Shown here in pieces: positions 5,500 through 8,276 of a stretch of 8,276 bases of DNA; position 1 is the stretch's first letter, and each line of letters begins with the position of its first letter. A program made the translations under genes and the position numbers. The DNA lies in contig JAADHY010000780.1 of the NCBI GenBank assembly GCA_013151585.1, forward strand, positions 1 through 8,276, given 5' to 3'. The notes below the pieces were generated by a model. The model made no database searches and was not told the DNA's origin. It worked only from the letters and a program-made list of their open reading frames with translations. This stretch comes from Planctomycetota bacterium (lineage in GTDB: Bacteria > Planctomycetota > Planctomycetia > Planctomycetales > Planctomycetaceae).

Positions 5500-6483
5500 T
5501 CAGGTGCGTGCGGTCCGGCGGAAAACCCGCAAATCGTGGCTGCCGTCGGGGCATGCCGTTTCGTAATAGAAAAACGTTTGATCGCCCTGCCGCAACACGT
5601 CGAAATATCGCAGGGCACCGGAAGCGTTCGGTTGGACCATGAGCGGGCCGTCGCGTGTCACGCGCACGAACCGCCGCAAGTCGAGGCTGTAGGCCAAGCC
5701 GACGCGTTCTTCATAGTTTTCGCTGACATCGGCCGAACCGTCATACAAAGCCAGCCATACGCCGTCCTGCGGCCACAAGGTGCCGATGCGGGTGCAATAG
5801 CGATCCCAGCCGTCGGCACTTGGGCCGATAAGCTCGCCTTCCCAGGACCAATCTCGCCCGTTTCTGCTGGTGGCCAGACCAGTGCGCGACTTGATCAGGC
5901 CGGTGTTGTAGGCATCGTGTGTTCCGTGAAGCTCATCCGGGGCCGCCGGCTGAGCGGCCGTGGCGAAACTCACAATCATGTGGTACAAGCCAGCCACGCG
6001 GAAAAGAAACGGGTCTTTGACGCCTTCGGCACCGATATCCCCTGCGGTCAACACGGGACGGCGATGGGCCAGATTGAGCTGATCGATCTGATCCGCCTCG
6101 ACCAGATCAATCCGCCAACGACCGTCGGCCGGATCGACGAAGCTGACGAAAAATCCCCATCGGCCATCGGGCAGGCGGGTCAAAGCACACCGTTCAATGC
6201 TTGTGCTATCCAGCGTCTCTTTGCGGCCGACCCAGATGTCTTCGAACTCGACACCGTCAGTGCTCCGAGCGATGTGCACTTCCGCTCCGCGGTCCGGATG
6301 CACGCCCCGCGGTCGTCGAATCCGGTAGGCCAGGTAAAACGCGGCTGTGACCTGGTCGTACAGGACGGCGGGCGCGCCGACCCACCAGCCCGCCCCTTCG
6401 CCCGGAGCCGATCGGATGACGGTGCCTTCATTCGGATCAAAGGGCTCGAATCGAGCCCAGTCGCGTGAGATCGTGCCTGACAC
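5500..6483 (-). CDS. Five-bladed beta-propeller glycosidase-like protein (GH43/GH130-type fold)
   Basis: This 327-residue protein has no signal peptide, so it is probably cytoplasmic. It shows recurrent blade-like units: GAPAVLYD...FYLAYR (36-55), EVHIARSTDGVEF (68-80), RLPDGRWGFFVSF (103-115), KDPFLFRVAGLYHMIVSF (156-173), TGLATSRNGRDW (201-212), RIGTLWPQDGVWLALYDG (232-249) and GLAYSLDLRRFVRV (262-275). An alternating pattern of 'DPxLF...GxYHM' and 'A.S.DG..W' units is typical of the GH32/43/62/68/130 propeller superfamily. Asp157 and Glu97 are plausible active-site acids, but I cannot assign a catalytic set or substrate. The start is GTG at 6481-6483, preceded by AGGAGG (10 bases) and an overlapping GGGAG (7 bases). 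A longer frame back to a TTG at 6525 lacks this spacing. It is the first gene of a likely two-gene unit with the DUF6807 gene. Confidence 0.75.
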   Translation of the reverse strand: MSGTISRDWARFEPFDPNEGTVIRSAPGEGAGWWVGAPAVLYDQVTAAFYLAYRIRRPRGVHPDRGAEVHIARSTDGVEFEDIWVGRKETLDSTSIERCALTRLPDGRWGFFVSFVDPADGRWRIDLVEADQIDQLNLAHRRPVLTAGDIGAEGVKDPFLFRVAGLYHMIVSFATAAQPAAPDELHGTHDAYNTGLIKSRTGLATSRNGRDWSWEGELIGPSADGWDRYCTRIGTLWPQDGVWLALYDGSADVSENYEERVGLAYSLDLRRFVRVTRDGPLMVQPNASGALRYFDVLRQGDQTFFYYETACPDGSHDLRVFRRTART

Positions 6484-6490
6484 TGCGAAG

Positions 6491-6499
6491 CTCCCTCCT
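6491..6499 (-). promoter_or_regulatory. Ribosome binding site fixing the GTG start of the glycosidase-like gene
   Basis: On the minus strand AGGAGG (6494-6499) runs into GGGAG (6491-6495), placing a ribosome site 10 or 7 bases before the GTG at 6481-6483. No ATG lies at a comparable distance in this frame. Confidence 0.65.
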
Positions 6500-6516
6500 C
6501 TCTGCGGAATGGGCCT

Positions 6517-6528
6517 GTTTTGCAAAAC
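6517..6528. promoter_or_regulatory. 12-base palindrome GTTTTGCAAAAC, possible operator
   Basis: A perfect palindrome 34 bases upstream of the GTG of the glycosidase-like gene, in its presumed leader. Its GCAAAA half recurs in the direct repeats at 6794-6825. The symmetry suits a dimeric repressor such as the LacI or GntR type; no regulator is visible in the window. Confidence 0.4.
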
Positions 6529-6572
6529 GGAAACACGCAGACCGCTTGGGGCACGCCTGATTGGCCATCTCC

Positions 6573-6606
6573 GGTCGGGCGAGGTCTTTCCGGTCGGTTA
6601 AGGTCG
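6573..6606. repeat. Four GGTC units spaced 10, 9 and 10 bases
   Basis: GGTC begins at 6573, 6583, 6592 and 6602 on the plus strand, about one per helical turn. Three of the four are GGTCG. Such same-face direct repeats are the usual layout of sites for response regulators of the OmpR/PhoB kind, but the short core may also arise by chance in GC-rich DNA. Confidence 0.35.
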
Positions 6607-6635
6607 CGCTCGGCGGCCCCATCGGTGACGACCAG

Positions 6636-6663
6636 ATTAGAGCATCTTGCCCATCGAAGGCAA
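6636..6663 (-). promoter_or_regulatory. Candidate promoter for the glycosidase-like/DUF6807 unit
   Basis: On the minus strand TTGCCT (6658-6663; four of six) and TCTAAT (6636-6641; five of six) are 16 bases apart. The start would fall near 6629, giving a leader of about 145 bases that contains the GGTC array and the 12-base palindrome. Confidence 0.35.
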
Positions 6664-6686
6664 ACGCAACAGGGAGGAAAACCGGG

Positions 6687-6715
6687 TTGACACAAACGCA
6701 CGTTCCAGGTACTGA
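6687..6715 (+). promoter_or_regulatory. Candidate promoter for the spermidine-synthase-like gene
   Basis: A perfect TTGACA (6687-6692) is followed after 17 bases by TACTGA (6710-6715), a weak -10 box that keeps only the leading TA. The start would be near 6722, giving a leader of about 170 bases that includes the 21-base-spaced repeats. It faces away from the minus-strand candidate only 23 bases off. Confidence 0.3.
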
Positions 6716-6793
6716 ACGCCTCATCGTCCCGCCACGCCCGGTGGGGGCATGTCTGCAAAGCGATGTGCAGCGACCCTTTTTGCACGCCCCAAG

Positions 6794-6825
6794 CGCAAAA
6801 GAAACACCCCCAATCGCAAAAGAAA
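6794..6825. repeat. CGCAAAAGAAA direct repeat with 21-base spacing
   Basis: The 11-base unit CGCAAAAGAAA occurs at 6794-6804 and 6815-6825, start to start 21 bases, two helical turns. An inverted TTTTGC lies at 6778-6783. The units sit 66-97 bases upstream of the ATG of the plus-strand membrane protein gene. They are candidate tandem binding sites for a regulator. Confidence 0.45.
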
Positions 6826-6877
6826 GACGAGGGAGGTCGGCTGGAGTCGGATTTCCGCCTCTGCAGGACCGTTCTTC

Positions 6878-6882
6878 GGGAG
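6878..6882 (+). promoter_or_regulatory. Ribosome binding site for the start at 6891
   Basis: GGGAG lies eight bases before the ATG at 6891-6893. The next in-frame ATG (7029) has no such site, which decides for the longer N-terminus. Confidence 0.6.
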
Positions 6883-6890
6883 TCAACGAC

Positions 6891-8276
6891 ATGGACGTCA
6901 TTTTCGGGAAACCTACTTCGAAACACTCATCCGCCGTTGAAGTGAGCACGACGAGGACGGTGTCGGTTTCCGACGACCTGACGCCGCGGGCGCGGGGATC
7001 GGGGCGACCGGAGCGAACGGTTCCAAGAATGCGGCGCCGGCCGATGGTCGATTGGGGCTTGATGTTGGGGTCCGCCTGCTTTGCTCTCTCTGGCTTCGCC
7101 GCTTTGCTCTACGAGACCGCATGGCTGAGGCTGTTCGCGGTGGTGTTCGGTACCTCTGAGTTGGCATTGGTGTCCGTTTTGGCTGGGTACATGGGCGGTT
7201 TGGCGATCGGGGCGGCGGCCGCGGCTCGTTTTGTGAATCGTCTCCGTCGACCGATGCTGCTGTATGGATTGTTGGAGCTGGGCATCGGGCTGAGCGCTTT
7301 GGGGGTTCCCTGGGGCCTTCGGCTGGTACAATCGATTTTTGTCTGGTGGTTCGGCGGACAGCCGGACCTTCCTGCGGCGGGCGGTCTGACACAGACCGGG
7401 TTTTACTTGACGGCTGCTCTGCTCATCCTGCTGGTCCCGACCGGCCTGATGGGAGCGACGCTCCCCGTGTTGGTCCGCCACGTCGTGCGACGAGACAGCC
7501 AAGTGGGCGGCCGCGTGGGCTGGCTCTACGGGATGAACACGGCGGGCGCGGTTGTGGGGACGTTAGTGACCGCCTTTCTTCTGTTACCCGCACTCGGACT
7601 GCAGGCGACGGTTTGGATCGGCGTGGTCGTGAACGTCTTGGTGTTCGGCTTAGCGTACGTGGCGTTTCGGATTTCCAGAACCGTCGCTACCGAAAAGTCG
7701 CTGGCCGAAACGCAGCCGGCAGTCTCGGCGGAAAAGCCGCCGGTCAAAACGAAGCGGGCATCCGATTCAGCCGGAGCCGGTCATCGGGACGTTCAACTGC
7801 AATGGGATGACCTGCAGCGAGCTCGCATCGAAGGCACCGTGAATGAGCAGGCGTCCTGGATTCTTTGGCTCATGCTATTGTCAGGGGTGGTTTCGTTCAC
7901 TTACGAAGTGCTTTGGACGCGGCTGTTGGGCCAAATTCTTGGTGGAAGCCTTTACGCGTTCGCCACCATGCTGGCGGCCTTTCTGGCTGGCATTGCCTTG
8001 GGCAGCGCTGCGGCGTCGTGGTTGGCGCGGACGCGACCACGCGCGGTGGCGGGTTTTGCTTGGTCGCAGGCGGGGATCGCGCTGTTGTCGCTCGGAACGT
8101 ATCACCTGCTGAGCATCTTGCCCGGCTGGGCGATGTGGCTTCAGGCGGGTGAGCCGGCGGGATTGCTGCCCAACGTCGTGATTGCGGGCGCTGTGTTGCT
8201 TCCCTCGGCGCTGTGTATGGGGGCGACGTTTCCTTTCGCAGTACGGATATTGGCTCGCGACGAGCGTTCGGCGGGG
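6891..8276 (+). CDS. Fused MFS-like/spermidine-synthase family membrane protein, N-terminal 462 residues (3' end outside window)
   Basis: The frame stays open to the window end. Residues 1-53 are hydrophilic and Arg-rich. Several hydrophobic segments follow over about 54-262, a polar linker (about 263-320), and a second hydrophobic block (about 321-455). Two family motifs occur twice: SGFAALLYETAWLRL (67-81) and SGVVSFTYEVLWTRL (331-345), each followed by G-x-S and LAxxxxGxAxG; and GLMGATLPVLVR (185-196) and LCMGATFPFAVR (441-452). These are signatures of the membrane half of polyamine aminopropyltransferase-like proteins of the MFS-fused type. The soluble SpeE-like methyltransferase-fold domain would lie beyond the window, so neither it nor its catalytic residues can be checked. 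True polyamine synthesis is unproven for this membrane class. The gene is divergent from the glycosidase-like gene. The start at 6891 is chosen for its GGGAG site. Confidence 0.85.
   Translation, partial: MDVIFGKPTSKHSSAVEVSTTRTVSVSDDLTPRARGSGRPERTVPRMRRRPMVDWGLMLGSACFALSGFAALLYETAWLRLFAVVFGTSELALVSVLAGYMGGLAIGAAAAARFVNRLRRPMLLYGLLELGIGLSALGVPWGLRLVQSIFVWWFGGQPDLPAAGGLTQTGFYLTAALLILLVPTGLMGATLPVLVRHVVRRDSQVGGRVGWLYGMNTAGAVVGTLVTAFLLLPALGLQATVWIGVVVNVLVFGLAYVAFRISRTVATEKSLAETQPAVSAEKPPVKTKRASDSAGAGHRDVQLQWDDLQRARIEGTVNEQASWILWLMLLSGVVSFTYEVLWTRLLGQILGGSLYAFATMLAAFLAGIALGSAAASWLARTRPRAVAGFAWSQAGIALLSLGTYHLLSILPGWAMWLQAGEPAGLLPNVVIAGAVLLPSALCMGATFPFAVRILARDERSAG

Larger units (their letters stand above)
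6484..6890. other. Divergent control region between the glycosidase-like and spermidine-synthase-like genes
   Basis: These 407 bases hold no convincing gene; frames crossing them on either strand have Cys/Arg/Pro-rich translations and run antisense into real genes. They contain candidate promoters facing both ways (6636-6663 minus, 6687-6715 plus), a 12-base palindrome (6517-6528), an iterated GGTC array (6573-6606) and a 21-base-spaced direct repeat (6794-6825). Confidence 0.6.

Noticed and set aside
5437..6468. Plus-strand open frame of 343 codons opposite the glycosidase-like gene
   Set aside because: It shadows a minus-strand gene with clear propeller motifs and a good ribosome site; its own translation shows no domain pattern.
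6180..6949. Minus-strand frames crossing the divergent region
   Set aside because: Cys/Arg/Pro-rich translations that overlap the glycosidase-like gene in another frame. The SFA-x-G repeat in one of them is just the 21-base DNA repeat translated.
6913..7502. Minus-strand frames opposite the membrane-protein gene (159 and 191 codons)
   Set aside because: Their Arg/Pro/Gln/Ser-rich content is the reverse of a clearly coding hydrophobic membrane protein with duplicated family motifs.

Overview
The window is GC-rich bacterial chromosomal DNA. The gene content resembles a planctomycete, probably of the Pirellulales type: a ThuA-like protein, a DUF6807 (PmoA-like) protein with a signal peptide, a two-PDZ Do-like protease and a membrane spermidine-synthase-like protein. 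This assignment is inferred from the mix of families; no rRNA or other marker gene is present. No mobile element, CRISPR array, tRNA or rRNA was recognised.

Layout, left to right. Bases 1-293 hold the 3' end of a plus-strand ThuA-like gene. Its last exon-like stretch is out of frame and about ten codons appear to be missing. A strong minus-strand intrinsic terminator (333-370) separates it from nagB (396-1178, minus), glucosamine-6-phosphate deaminase, which has a candidate promoter and two small hairpins in its leader. Upstream of nagB on the same strand lie a 148-residue helical protein of unknown function (1426-1872) and an HtrA/DegP-like periplasmic serine protease (2021-3523). A long GC-rich imperfect hairpin lies between those two genes. 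A 668-base stretch (3524-4191) shows no convincing gene and carries several palindromes sharing the core TTGATCC.

The right half begins with a minus-strand pair: a five-bladed beta-propeller glycosidase-like protein (GTG start, 5500-6483) followed 75 bases later by an exported DUF6807 protein (4192-5424). A 407-base divergent region (6484-6890) separates the pair from a plus-strand gene starting at 6891, a multi-pass membrane protein of the fused MFS/spermidine-synthase family that runs off the window. The divergent region has candidate back-to-back promoters, an iterated GGTC array, a 21-base-spaced direct repeat and a 12-base palindrome, so it is the densest candidate control region here.

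Functionally, nagB (amino-sugar catabolism), the ThuA-like protein and the glycosidase-like/DUF6807 pair suggest a carbohydrate-handling neighbourhood. HtrA and the membrane protein look like housekeeping neighbours. I did not see a clearly new multi-gene system. The best leads are the disrupted ThuA end, the beta-propeller/DUF6807 cassette with its patterned control region, and the unknown protein downstream of HtrA.
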